This document shows, in pieces, positions 37,205-48,711 of a DNA stretch of 64,000 nucleotides; the first letter of the stretch is position 1, and every line of letters starts with the position of its first letter. The position numbers were made by a program, and so were the translations under genes. The DNA is taken from NCBI GenBank assembly GCA_030533445.1, contig CM060066.1, positions 36,367,235 through 36,431,234 on the forward strand, in the 5' to 3' direction. Below the pieces are notes generated by a model that saw only the letters and a list, made by a program, of their open reading frames with translations, searched no databases and was not told the origin of the DNA. Origin of the DNA: Cyprinodon diabolis (Eukaryota > Chordata > Actinopteri > Cyprinodontiformes > Cyprinodontidae).

Positions 37205-37823
37205 CAGGATTCCCGTGGGTCCTTAAAAAGTCTTAAAAGGCATTGAATTCTTCAAAATAAAATTAAGACCTTAATTGGTATTAAAATGTCTTAAATCAGT
37301 CTTTCGTAGGTCTTAATTTTTAAAACTTCATAAAAAGGATTATTTTTATTATGATTTATTTTTGTAATCTAAATAAAACATTAAAATTGACCTTTTTTTA
37401 TTTATTTTTTATTAAAAAAAAAAAAAAAAACTGGCTCGCCATTATTGGTTCCGTCCCGATAGCGGAACCAATAAAACCGCTGTTCCGGCCGGGACATTTG
37501 GGAGATGCTGCATAAAGTCTTAGCACTGGTTATGTTGTGGCTTTAAAACTGATTTGTTTTGTTCCCTGCTAAAACAAAGCTTGTGAATTCAGTTAAATAA
37601 TTGTTAAAATATATGTTTTTAGCTTTCTTCCTGTATGGGAAGCTTTTCAAAATTTTAAACATTAGTGCAGTGGTTTATGTTATAATAAACCTTTGGGTTA
37701 AGTTGTCGCAAGCAGGCTTTTCTTGTGTTTCTTGTGAATTTGGTCTTAAATTTTTATTTCAAGTGGCATTTAAAAGTCTTAAAAAGTCTTGAATTTAACT
37801 TGCCTTATGCTGTAGGAGCCCTG
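37205..37823. mobile_element. TIR element with 6-bp TSD (619 bp)
   Basis: It starts CAGGATTCCCGTGGGTCC and ends GTAGGAGCCCTG. The hexamer TCATTG abuts both sides (37199-37204 and 37824-37829). AAAGTCTTAAAA motifs occur near each end. Inside is an 11-bp perfect hairpin (37443-37453 with 37463-37473). A hAT subgroup with 6-bp duplications is a reasonable guess. It is non-coding. Confidence 0.75.
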
Positions 37824-39910
37824 TCATTGAGAGGTGTCATCCTGAACTCTTATTATGAGTGAAGTATTCTGTTTTTTAAAATCTTTCTTTGGTTGTTTAT
37901 GCTGCCTGCTATATATAGAATAGATAAGAATAGAAAATTCCTATAATTGTCTCACAATAGTGAAATTTTTGTGTTACAGCAGCCGGAAAAGGTTACAGCA
38001 AAAGAGCTCAATGTGGACAAAGGTGGACAATGTGGACCTTAGAAAATTGTGTAAAAATAAGAGAATAAGTGACAGTTAAGAAAATAAATAAGGTAATACT
38101 ATATAAAAAACTGTGTATATGGGGAATAAATAATAAACAGATGCAGATATGCTCTGCAATTCCAAACCTTACAAATTTGAGATGTATACCTTTCGAGAAA
38201 AATATGATACAATATCTATATGAGACATTAGAGCACATTAGATAATGAAAGAGCCCCTTTGTCTAAGCTTTGACCAAAAATAATCTTGGTCTGCTTCAGA
38301 TAACTGCTGCTGATCTGAGAAAGTTGACATGTCGTTTACAGGGCAGGGATGGCGGTGCGATCAAGGCAGGTGCTTTCTGGAGGGCGCAGTTAATTAAATC
38401 TCTAGACCTGTCTTTGCCCCTTGAACGGATGGGCTGCTATTCAGAGAGGACTATTCAGACATGGATGAATCAAGTGAAATACCACTTTTTGCATGATATT
38501 AATGATTGTAAACTGGGTTTTTATTAATGAAGACATAATTAAAACAGATAATGGACCTTGTAAATGTTGGGTTGACGTATGTTTAGGGATTATGCATAAG
38601 AGTTAAGAGTTGAACTGTTGCGCCTTGTAACACTTTGTCCTTCGTTCTCTGTTATGAACTCTGGACTAAATGCGCTCTTATTATTGTCCTTGAGAGTGTT
38701 TATACTGCAGTGTGCCTGCAGCCTTCTACCAAAATTCTTCCTAATTCTATTTTTGCTAGATACTGGAGCCTGTTTAGAATCGAACTGAGACCACACTTAA
38801 TCAATAAGAAGACAGGCTATAGTTTCTTCAAGGTCTTGCTATATATATTTTTAAATACAGTCATATAATTACTCATTTATGAAATGTTGGTAATTTATGG
38901 TTGTGAATTATAGAAACATTGAATGCACATTACATGGACCAATGTTAGCAAAAAAAAAAAAGTTTCTTTGTGCTCAATATACCCACCCATTGAAAAACAC
39001 TTCAAAATATCTGGGTGCATAAACAAAACAAAAAGCAAAGTGGTTTTAACTGTTTTATGCCCCTCTCACAGTTGTTTTGGTCTTGCTTTGAAATTAATGT
39101 CTTGCTTTAATTGTGTGATTTGTGCATGCTTCTAGCAACATCATACAGTTTTGCAGCTGATTGAAGATGGCTGCAACACTTTTAATATAAAATAGGATTA
39201 AAACAACTGCAGTGAAGTGTAGCATAAAATAGAGATCAGGCTTCATACTGCTAAATGGTTTTGTGGTATATTATTTTCTTAGGGCTTACAGCTTGATGGA
39301 GTGTAGTTGAATGTAGCTGTACGAACAGGGTGAACAAGTATTAGTTCTTGGGTTTGATAAAAAATGAAATGTTGAAAAATGACATAAAATGTCTTCTTCT
39401 AATCTCTCCTCTGCCTCTTTCCAGGCATCCACTTTATCACCCTCATTTTGATTAATTAGACACTTTAATAAGCATATCATTTATGAAAGTAACGTATATG
39501 ACTTTTCGCACTTGTTTACCTCTTTTCTTTCATTTGGTTTTTATTTTACTTTTAATTTCTCACTCTTAATTGACATTCCCGTTTATGTCTAAAATAAGCC
39601 TTTATTTCAGATTCCTTTCCTCCATTACCCCCTGTAATATCATTATACCTTTCAGATACCACTTGATACCACAGAGATTAGCACAGGGCCTGTTGGAATT
39701 CAGACGCTTTTATCCAATAATAGATAAATTTAATTTTATTGCCAGTCCGGCCATGGTGCTTCCGTTCTTCGTCCTCCAGACACAGGAAACAGTGGGTTTC
39801 TTCAAATGAGGTTGCTCAGTTTGGCCGCAGTATATTGTCCAATGGGGCCAAGGGTGAAAAGGTCTTCTGGCTCTTCAACTCAGGAAGCACAGGATATGGA
39901 TGGGAATATA

Positions 39911-40185
39911 ATATTCTGTATCTCAGAACCTCATAAGTTCAATCTGAGTAGTTAATCATATGATTTTACAAGTCTAAAGGTCATTTTATCTATTTGTTTA
40001 GATATCTAGTTCAGTTTGTATTTATACACTGAAGAAATCCAATTTCTTTAAAATGATAGCATTTTTTTTCTTAAATTAAGGTTTATGAGATGCTTTGCCA
40101 AGCAACATCGAAATTTACATTTACGCCTACTCAAATTAAGGGTAAATACGCATAATTTAAAACATTTTTACTCTTTTCTGGATCG
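39911..40185. repeat. Dispersed repeat unit B, copy 1
   Basis: About 275 bp, from ATATTCTGTATCTCAGAACC to TTTCTGGATCG, recurs in the same orientation at 43610-43891 with substitutions and small indels. The first 60 bases are almost identical. No TIR or coding sequence is apparent. Confidence 0.85.
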
Positions 40186-41061
40186 TTTTTTGTAGTGTAG
40201 GTACTGTAGTTAGGCATCAATAAATGCCTATGTTTCCAACCTGTTATAAAATACAATGTCCCTAGAACAAGGCACTCAGAACTCAGATCTTACATTAGTT
40301 TTCCAGCGTTGAAACCTGACATAGCTGCTTTGTATAAATCTTAGGGGCAACTGTAACAAGAATATGGTATATTTTCACCCTCAGTAAATCTTTCAAACAT
40401 TTCGACCTCTAAAAAACAACTTAAATACACATATAGGGTTACTATTATGTCCCACTTCACGATCACATCTAAAACCTACTTTAGGAGACTTCACCAAAAG
40501 CTTTATAAAAATGTACTTTAGCAGTTATAAATTGCTCCACAGTCTTTGTTGTGGCTGTATTTTATATTATTTTTCTTCAATATATTTTCTGTCATATTTT
40601 ACATTGAAAATCTTTACCTTTTCAGTTTTAAGAGTGCCTTGTACAGCTTGGTCCGATGTGGGACGCAGCTCTGTGATACTTGCTCTGGCTTAGTTTCACC
40701 CCTAAGTATGAGTGAAAGTTGATATTTTATCCAGAGATGTATGAGAAATTGGTTTAATCAGAGAAGGAATTTCAGCCTAAAGATTTCAAAAGGAAAAAAG
40801 TACAGAATGTTTAAAAATAAATCACACAGCAAAGAATAAAAAAAAAACAAAAAAAAAAAAAAAAACGACTCTGTGAGATTTGCATTACAACCTTCTCTAT
40901 GCCCTCTTTCTCTAAGTCAGATTACTAAGTAAAACAAAATACTTATGTCTCACTAATTTTATGAGTTACATCGGCTTTGATGATTGTTAGAGGATGAATC
41001 TGTGTTATAATGTGATTCACTTCAAGTCAACAGAAGACAGGCTGTTTGGTAAAAGTCACGT

Positions 41062-41142
41062 TAGTTATGCAACAGAAGGGCCTCAGTGAGCTTTAAAATG
41101 ATTCAGAGCTGTAGGAACAGGAGCTTTTCTGTTGCATAACTA
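41062..41142. repeat. Perfect 16-bp inverted repeat with 49-nt spacer
   Basis: TAGTTATGCAACAGAA (41062-41077) and TTCTGTTGCATAACTA (41127-41142) are exact reverse complements. Nothing in the spacer suggests a gene. It may be a short fold-back element or chance; exact 16-bp pairing within 80 bases is unusual. Confidence 0.8.
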
Positions 41143-42024
41143 GCTGCTGACACCTCTGTGTCACTTTCAGCATTGCACACACCAGCACTTTATTTAATAA
41201 AACCAAGAACAATACACATATCCTCTGTCTCTGGCTGTAAAACCTCCCTGGCTTATTCGCACATGCTGATGTGGACCTCAAGCTTTGTGACATAGAGCAG
41301 CAGAGTCAGAGATGAAGTAAACAACAGGTGGCCGAGGAAACAAGCTGGAAGCAGTGAAGCAGCATATGTGTGTTGATAAAGTCCAAGTCTCATGGCCTGG
41401 GCCTGGCACTTTTATTTACTGTTGAATCATAATTATTCAACATCATTCTGAGTCAATTCAATAGACCACAAATACTGAAAGTAATTCATTTACACGTTGG
41501 ATTCAACCTTTTCAAAAGTTTTTTTTAGTTATGTTGCCTCTTTTCTTCTGAATTCGTTATATTTTTAAGTTTGAGGTTTTGATTATAACAAAAAGTAAAA
41601 AAAAATGTTTATTTTTAAGGATTATTTGATTTTATTTACTTCCAATAAACTGATATTTTGTAACATCTCTGCACTCCCAAGGTTTTGTTTCTTAAAGCAT
41701 TTTCAAATAAAAACAAACAGGTAGAGAAAAACTTTGTTTTAAAATCCCCAAAGATTAAAACATCTTTTCTGTCAAAGTTGTCCTTATTTCTGTTAATATC
41801 AGAGGGAAAAAAACTAAACTTTCTGGTTTATTTGGTTTGTTTTGCTTCCTTGCTTGCATCGATTCCAAAGTACTTAGGCTGTAACCTAAGTACTTGTTGA
41901 AGAGTAAAAAATCATTTACAAATATTCACTGAATTTTATTGTGGTTTTCTACAAAAATTTATGCAATGATCTAATTATGTTCAATATTAAGTTTACATCA
42001 ATTTGTAATTCGACTTCATTGCCA

Positions 42025-42107
42025 AATTAGTTGATGATTATTTTAACAATCGAGCACGCCTCGCAAACCCCGCTTGGGATAAGCATGACAGAAAATGGAT
42101 GGATTGA
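42025..42107 (+). mobile_element. Mosaic of hAT-type sequence and a LINE 3' tail
   Basis: AATTAGTTGATGATTATTTT followed by AACAATCGA resembles the right side of the short hAT MITE at 8531. It runs straight into CCCGCTTGGGATAAGC and ACAGAAAATGGATGGATTG, the usual 3' tail of a fish LINE. Both pieces are fragments. Confidence 0.45.
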
Positions 42108-42442
42108 TTTATAAGCCCTAAAAAGGAGCCATGCTGTAAAATTGCCTGCATGAAAAGGGCCTTAAAATGAATTGAATAAAAGTTTGCAGAGAACTTACAA
42201 TTGCATGCAGGTTGCATGCTGTATAACTTAATTCCCAACTAAGACATTCCAACACAAGTACTATCTTTTGGGTTAGGTTGAGCAACTTCTTTTTCCCCTT
42301 GTCTTTAGATACCTTGTGTTTTTTGACACTTGTGTTCAATCTGATTGTTTTGTATCTGTTTTAAGGCTGATATAATGAGCTTATATTAAACAAACCTGGA
42401 AATCCATAATAAAATCATATATATATTTTTTTCCCTTCTTAG

Positions 42443-42601
42443 GCACGCTACAAACAGAGTCTGGACCCCACAGTGGATGAAGTGAAGAAACTTTGCACGT
42501 CCCTGCGGCGCAACGCTAAAGAGGAGAGAGTCCTCTTCCATTACAATGGCCATGGAGTGCCACGGCCAACCATTAATGGGGAAATCTGGGTTTTTAACAA
42601 G
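42443..42601 (+). CDS. rptor: Raptor, internal coding exon C (pseudo-catalytic His)
   Basis: Acceptor ccttcttag, donor AAG|GTAAAA; 159 bp, 53 codons, phase 0 at both ends. It begins [18 protein letters not shown] and ends [12 protein letters not shown]. The NGHGVP motif contains the His equivalent to the catalytic His of caspases (about residue 153 in vertebrate numbering, assuming 54 residues upstream of exon A). The Raptor RNC domain keeps caspase topology and a His-Cys pair but no protease activity is established for it. Compared with the human protein I remember, TVNGEVW has become TINGEIW, both conservative changes. As both boundaries are in phase 0, skipping this exon would keep the frame but remove the His strand. 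Identification is certain. Confidence 0.98.
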
Positions 42602-43269
42602 GTAAAAAAAAAAAAGACATGATCAAGACTCATGATTTTATCTTCTAATGTTGCAAATATGAAGTCATTAAAAGTTTGATTCGTCTGAGAAACAAATCAT
42701 ATGCTCGTGAACTGCGATATAATTTTTATTTTTTTATTTTCTGGAACATTGGTATTGGTTGCCACGCCCCCATGATCGCACAAACTAACATCCATCAAGC
42801 TAAAAATGCTAAACTAAAGAGAATTTTTTTATTTTTTTATTTTTTTATTTAAAATGCTCTAAGAGAATTCTGTTACTCTCAAATTGAAAATAATCTAAAT
42901 TAATTATATAATGTTTATTGTAAAATTAGATTATTTTCTCAAGAAACTCCCCAAGATACATCTTGTAACAGTCCTGTCTCTTTTCTCTTTTTGCATAATT
43001 GAAAATCTGACGCCCGTTAACTTAAGTTTCAAATTAAGAGACATGGGGATTTTAGTCAGATAAGTTACTAAAGCAGTACAGGCATATCTCCTTTATTATT
43101 TTTGTTTTATGAAACGGGGCATCGCATCACATATTTATTTATAAATCTGCTTTATCTCAAGCTATTTAATTTGACCTAAAACATTCATTTGAAATATATT
43201 ACAAGCACACTTGTTTAGCTTCATGTTTTGGAAAAAAACAAATTAGCTATTGATAGAAAGAAGGATCAT

Positions 43270-44070
43270 CAAACCAACCACACACACACATACCCAAACA
43301 CAAACACACACACACATTATTTCCAGTCATCTTTGCAGGGACTTTCCATTGACTTCCATTCATTTGTATGGCCTAACCTTTACCAACATATACCCAACCT
43401 TTAAACTAATGTAAACTCAGTCCACACCTTAGTGCTAACCCAAACTCCCAGCCCAAGAAGACAACTTTTCCTCAATGGAACGAATCGTCTGGTCCCCACA
43501 AGTTACTGCAAGTCCCAAAGTAGCAAATTCTTGTGAAATTGGCCTTATTCTTTGCCCACATGGTACAAAACGCATGATCATACATCCACACGCACACAAA
43601 TTCACTTTAATATTCTGAATCTCAGAACCTCATAAGTTCAATCTGAGTAGTTAATCATATGATTTTACAAGTCTATAACGGTCATTTTATCTATTTGTTT
43701 ACATATCTAATTCAGCTTTTATTTATACAATGCAAAAAATAGAAATCCAAAATCCAAAAATAATTGCATTTTTTTCTTGAATTGAGGTTTATCAGATGCT
43801 TTGCCAATGGATCAACAAAATATACTGTACACCTACTCAAATTAAGGGTAAATACACATAATTTAAGACATTTTTACTCCTTTCTGGATCGTCCACACCT
43901 TAGTGCTAATCCAAACTCCCAGCCTAAGAAGAGAACTTTTCCTCATGGGAACCGATCGACTGGTCCCCACAAGTAACTGCAAGTCCCAAAGTAGCAAATT
44001 CTTGTGAAATTGACCTTATTCTTTCCCCACATGGTACAAAGCACATAATCATACATCCACATACACACAA
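43270..44070. repeat. A-B-A' repeat block
   Basis: Unit A (43421-43599) and A' (43892-44070) have the same length, 179 bp, and share for example TGCAAGTCCCAAAGTAGCAA. Between them lies unit B (43610-43891), which is also found alone at 39911-40185. A CA-rich lead at about 43270-43320 precedes the block and links unit A to the repeat at 9283-9545. A' begins exactly where B ends. Confidence 0.85.
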
Positions 44071-44245
44071 TAAAAGGTCAATTTTGAGAAAAAAAAAACA
44101 CCTTAAAATTAAGCTAGTTATCAATGTGCTGTAAGTAGGGAAAAAAAAACTTGAGTTTAGATGCTAAGAATTCTGCTGGTTGAGCACCAGTGGTAAGTTG
44201 AGGATCCTTGTCATGTGCTTGTATAGTACCATCATGTTTTATTAA

Positions 44246-44756
44246 AGCTACAGTGTGTAATAATTACAGGGATATACAGTCAGAAATGTAATATATTATA
44301 CATAACTATGTTATTTATCATCATCTACGAGCTCAGCCTCTTAACCTTAATATTTGCGTTGCCTTAGAATTCGTTATTTATAATTACATAGGAGCGGGTC
44401 TCGCAAGCATGGAGGCAGACATCTTTGCGTTACGGCAGTGCAGAGCCAACAAACTAGCGATTGCGAGATCGCCCATTACACTTGAAAGTAACTACGGCAA
44501 GTTTAGAGAGATGAACTGAGACTGTACTGAACAATATACCCTACACAGACTAAAGAAATACTATCTGTAAAATTATCTATGTAAACAAACCTCATCACTT
44601 GAGAAGGTAGGTGATGCGGACGTCGTGGAAGACATTTTGTCCCGCAACGCTCGCCGTACTGTTGGGGGGGAGAAGCGGTGGGGGGGGAGAGATGTTCATG
44701 TTGCTGCGGTCTGCAGTCTGGACGTTAGATGTCGCTGAAAATTACACACTGTAGCT
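44246..44756. mobile_element. TTAA-flanked MITE, family 2 (511 bp)
   Basis: AGCTACAGTGTGTAAT at the left is repeated exactly inverted at the right end. TTAA abuts both sides (44242-44245 and 44757-44760). The inner right part is CpG- and G-rich (GGGGGGG tracts near 44660-44690). The termini differ from the family at 23871, but the duplication and general design are the same (piggyBac or Kolobok type). It is non-coding. Confidence 0.87.
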
Positions 44757-45309
44757 TTAAGTCCAACTTTAGCACAGCCATCAGTCAGTGGCTCCTACAG
44801 TCCTTTAAACTTCCCTCTGATCTAATCTTTCTTCCAAAAATGCCTGCCTGTGGCTCAAAGGTGCCAAAACACTATAATGGGCATGATATCACTCCTCATA
44901 GGAAATCTATGGGCTTAAGCTATGCAAAATAGCTTAAGGCTGCTACTAAAGAAGCTTGGGCTTCCCTAACACCTGACCAGAACCACAGACTGATTGAATA
45001 ACTAGTTTGCCTTATTTGATAACTTTGTCTAAAGTGTTTTTTTATTTGAAAATGAAGCTGATGATGTTTAAAGTAATATATTGAATGACATTTCCAATAT
45101 GAAATATTATGCTTGTATTTCCAACATTGGCATGTTTTTAACCCTGTCTGACACATTATGGTTTTCTCTTTTCCCCTTTTTTTAAATCAGTACTTTCCAT
45201 CAAGCAGAGGTCTAATGAATAATTGAACACAGTAAAAATCTATAAAAGTGACTTATCAGCAGTAACGCATTGCACTATATCTCATACTCCTCTCATTCCT
45301 CTTTTCCAG

Positions 45310-45456
45310 AATTACACCCAGTACATCCCTCTGTCCATCTATGACCTGCAGACGTGGATGGGGAGCCCGTCTATTTTCGTTTACGACTGCTCCAACGCTG
45401 GAATTATTGTCAAGTCGTTTAAGCAGTTCGCCCTGCAGAGAGAACAGGAACTGGAG
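45310..45456 (+). CDS. rptor: Raptor, internal coding exon D (pseudo-catalytic Cys)
   Basis: Acceptor cttttccag, donor GAG|GTGAGG; 147 bp, 49 codons, phase 0 at both ends. It starts [17 protein letters not shown], contains [11 protein letters not shown] with the Cys aligned to the caspase nucleophile (about residue 196 by vertebrate numbering), and ends [10 protein letters not shown]. Together with the His of exon C this Cys forms the conserved dyad of the Raptor caspase-like fold. The GIIV that follows replaces GLIV of the human protein as I recall it. Downstream of GAG the reading frame would continue into the intron and stop at about 45537, but the GT donor and the continuity with exon E show the true end. 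Raptor residues here contribute to the substrate-facing side of mTORC1. Confidence 0.98.
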
Positions 45457-46459
45457 GTGAGGGGGCTGCAACAAAACACTTGTGGTTTGCTACATGTTTC
45501 TGCACACAGAAATGATGAGATACAAGATGGGATTTAATAGGGTAGGATGGTCCGCTAATAGATGAGTCATACAGACACATCTAGTTGGTGCGCAAATGGG
45601 ACAACATGAAGTGTTGGTATTTAAGAGTTATTAAGCTGATACCGGGAGTGTTCCAGCTGAGCACACTCCTACTGTATGTGCAGTAGTTATGGAGGTTGAG
45701 CCTAATTGGTGTTGAGTCATAATTCTCAGCAGGGTTCCTTCCTCAGTGCTGTGCTGGTGCTAATGGGCAGCTGGATCCAAAGGACTCGGCTTCTTCCCCT
45801 CATGCATAAACAGAGGGTTCCCAGTCAGACTGGGAAGGTCTGGAAAAGTGTGAAGTCTGATTTAGTTTTCCAAGTTTGGATTAGAATGAAAAAATGGAGG
45901 AAAGAAAAATGTTGGTATTTTCAAATATTCGTCTTAATTTATTCATTTAGTTCTGCTGTCTTCCTTTTGAATGCTCTTTCTTCCTTCCTTTTTACCTTTA
46001 CTCATATCCTTCTTGCCTTCCCTCCGATCTTCACTCATATCCTCTCCTCCCTACTTAACGCTGTTTTTTTATACTTATGTTTTTTTCCCTCCGTTGTCCT
46101 TCAATCTATCCTTGTTTGTTTCCTCTTTCCTTATTTGCCTTTGTTGTTACTTCTTCTCTTCCTCTGTTTTTGATCCATTCTACCTTCTGTCTTTCTCTCC
46201 TCCTACTTTGTGCACCCTATTCTATAAACATTTTCTCATTCTATCCTGTAATACTGTCCATTCCTTTTTCTTAATTGTTGTCCTTTTTTAAATGGGATTC
46301 TACTTTATTTGCTGCTTCCTATCAATCCTTGTGTCCTTCATGCCTTCTTGTATCTTTTTTCCCGTCATTTAATGTATTTCATGTTACATGTTACTCCCTT
46401 CATATATTTTACCCTGCTTAAAGACTTCCCTTTCAAAACAATTTATATCAATGTCAAAT

Positions 46460-46558
46460 CCTTCCTTCCTTCCTTCCTTCCTTCCTTCCTTCCTTCCTTC
46501 CTTCCTTCCTTCCTTCCTTCCTTCCTTCCTTCCTTCCTTCCTTCCTTCCTCCCTCCCT
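46460..46558. repeat. (CTTC)n microsatellite, about 22 units
   Basis: A pure CTTC/TTCC run ending in a short CCCTCCCTC variant. The reading frames of Phe-Leu-Pro-Ser across it are artefacts. Confidence 0.97.
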
Positions 46559-47494
46559 CACAGGACTTGAGTTTGTAAAATTCTTATTTTTTTAACAGTG
46601 TGTATGAACTCTGTAAGTGCTCCATCACTGCTTCAGTCTTCTCTACACCTCACCTTTTCTTTATTATGTGGTCTCATCTTTTCTCCTCTGGTGAAACTTT
46701 CAGTGTGAATTCCTGATGAGATGGCACTGTCATTTATTTCAATTATTCATAAAGAAGTTTTTGCCAAACTGTAGATTAATGGAAAGAACGGCATAGAGAA
46801 AGGCAGAAGATGTACAGTGTTGAACTGTAAGTTGGCAAAGAGGAGCCACAGTGAATGCTGCATTCCTTTTAAAAAGTAAAGGTGAAAGCAGAAGATAAAT
46901 TGCTGAGTCGCTACAATGCCTGTGCTGCCCTCAGATTAACCTGCTGTTTTTCTGAGTTTTATCAGGTCATGGTAAGGTTGTTAGAAATGGATTTAAAAAA
47001 TCCTCACTCTCGGTTTCAAAAAGGACTTAGATTTTATCCAAAAAATAAATTTGGGGGGTTTGGGGATGATTTTTTTTCTTTATCTGGTGTACTATAAAAT
47101 AATTATTTATTGTCCCAAAGTTGGAAAATTCAGGTGTGTCATCTGCATGCACTTATTGTGCATAAAAAGAACTTGTTTAAAAACACGTTGGAAAAAAATA
47201 ATAGTAGGGATGTAAAGGCCGTATTAAGACCTGAACACCCCAGAAACAATTTAGTGTCTTATCTGCCAGAAAAAATGGATTGCATGAGATCTAGTTTTCG
47301 AAGAACATTGGATGAGAATACCTGGGGCTGGTCAGACCACACACGAGTTTGTGCAACTGTGCTTGCATAGCTTCGACTGATATAGACCCCTGGTCTATAT
47401 TGGTCGGACATACAACAGTGTCATGAGTCTGACAGGAAGAGAGATACAGTTGCAAAGCATATACATATATATTTCTGGCAAAGGTATTTTGGGC

Positions 47495-48711
47495 CTCGTG
47501 AGCAAACTGCTCCAGTTATCTCAGGTTTGAAGGTTGCCTTTTCCAGACATCATGTTTCAGCTCCTTCCAAAGATGCTCAATAAGATGTAGGTCAGTGCTC
47601 ATAGAAGGACACTTAAGAATAGTCCAGTTTTTCCTCTTAGCCATTCTGGGCAGTTTTAAGCTTTTTGCTTTGGGTCATTATCCTGTTGCAAGTCCATGAC
47701 CTGCAACTGAGACCAAGCTTTCTGACACCGGGGAGCACATTTCTCTCTATAATCGCTTGATAGTTTTGACATTTTGTTGAACTCTGTATTGATTCAAGAC
47801 ACCCTACGTCAGTTGAAGCAACGCAGCCCCAGAACAACGAGGTCATGTGTTTTAGCAAAAAGTTTAATTTCTGTCTCCTCATTACGTGTCACATTCTCCC
47901 AGAAACTTTGTGGTTTGTCAACATGTAGCTCGGCAAATTCTAGTCATACTTTCTAATGATTTGTTTTCAACGATGGTGGTCTTCTTGGTCGTCTCCCAGT
48001 AAGTCCACTTTGGCTTAAACAACAACACTTGGTACCATCTGATACTGATGTTCCATAAGAATGAAGTTCACCTTTAGACTCTATACGTTTTTCTTGGCTC
48101 TTTTGTTACCATTCTTATTATCAGGCTCATTGATTTGTAATCTATTTTCCACCTGAAGCCACATATAGGGAGGTTGGCTACAGTCCCATCGAACTTAGGT
48201 TTAACTGTAGCCACAGAAACATCAGGCTGCTTGGAGATGGTATTATAGCCATTACTTTTAACATGCCTGTCTATAATTTTATTTCTAATCTCTGTGCAGA
48301 CAACTCTTTCCCTGGTATCTGTGGTCCACATTGAGTGTGGTACACACTATGTCACCAAACCGCAGTGACTAACGGTAGCGCTATATTTATATACCCACTG
48401 ATTATAATACTGTAGACACATGTGATGTTAATAAGTTCAGTGGGTTTCAAACAGGGTCCTCTGGACCCGCTCTCCTGAATGTTTTAGATGCGTCTCTGTT
48501 CCAGCAAACATGTATCAAATGAGTACACTCCCTCCTCAGCAGCCACCATAGGCTGCAGGGGCCTGCTAATCACACATTTACTTAAGTCAGGTGTGTAAAG
48601 GTAGGGGAATACCTAAAGCATACAGGACAGGGGGTCCTAAGGACTGAGTTTGACAAAAGCAGAATCAATGGACACACCTTGATTGAACATATTTGGCCAT
48701 ATTTATATTTC
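47495..48711 (-). pseudogene. Decayed Tc1/mariner transposase and its right terminus
   Basis: Read on the minus strand, 48331-48074 encodes a Tc1-type N-terminal DNA-binding region: NKIIDRHVKSNGYNTISKQP, then GTVANLP and IIRMVTKEPRKT. Further on, 47830-47640 encodes GCVASTDVGCLES and IIERNVLPGVRKLGLSCRSW, matching the catalytic-core region of Tc1 transposases (usual length about 340 residues). The QQDNDP-type motif holding the second Asp is lost through a frameshift (MTQSKKLK follows instead). Many stops separate the blocks, so it is inactive. The terminal sequence GGACACACCTTGATTGAACA is present at 48670 but is separated from the rest by the insert at 48438-48662. The opposite terminal repeat is missing. 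Tc1 elements move by cut-and-paste into TA sites. Confidence 0.85.
48438..48662. mobile_element. MITE inserted inside the Tc1 relic (225 bp)
   Basis: It starts CAGTGGGTTTCAAAC and ends GTTTGACAAAAGCAG, imperfect inverted repeats of the type found in a common fish MITE. Inner GTTTTAGATGCGTCTCTGTTCC and its rough inverted form near 48610-48630 also pair. It breaks the normal run of Tc1 end sequence between the GATGTTAATAAG part and GGACACACC. No clean target duplication remains. Confidence 0.7.

Larger units (their letters stand above)
9239..42442 (+). other. rptor: Very long intron of rptor between exons B and C (33.2 kb)
   Basis: GT at 9239 and AG at 42441-42442, phase 0, with a TTTTTTTCCCTTCTT tract before the acceptor. 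It holds at least eight TIR elements, a LINE tail, microsatellites and a 178-bp dispersed duplication, each listed separately. No host exon is recognised inside. The stretches 10910-12050, 16940-23200, 24560-26730, 27280-28780, 29740-33380, 35280-37190, 37830-39900 and 40190-42020 appear to be plain AT-rich intronic DNA with only short open frames that do not resemble known proteins. Confidence 0.92.
42602..45309 (+). other. rptor: Intron of rptor between exons C and D (2.7 kb)
   Basis: GT (42602) to AG (45308-45309), phase 0. It begins with GTAAAAAAAAAAAAG. It contains the A-B-A' repeat block (43270-44070) and a TTAA MITE (44246-44756). The stretch 42610-43260 is AT-rich with nothing recognised, and 44761-45300 likewise. 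Confidence 0.93.

Noticed and set aside
45223..45537. 104-codon frame covering exon D as an intronless gene
   Set aside because: Only 45310-45456 matches Raptor; the ends of the frame read into intron on both sides and both splice sites are good.
45706..46578. Overlapping plus-strand frames rich in Phe, Leu, Ser and Pro
   Set aside because: They run through a pyrimidine-rich tract and the TTCC array in an intron; several frames are open at once, as expected from composition.
47637..48331. An active Tc1 transposase
   Set aside because: The two recognisable blocks are separated by stops and a frameshift at the catalytic Asp motif, and one terminal repeat is missing.
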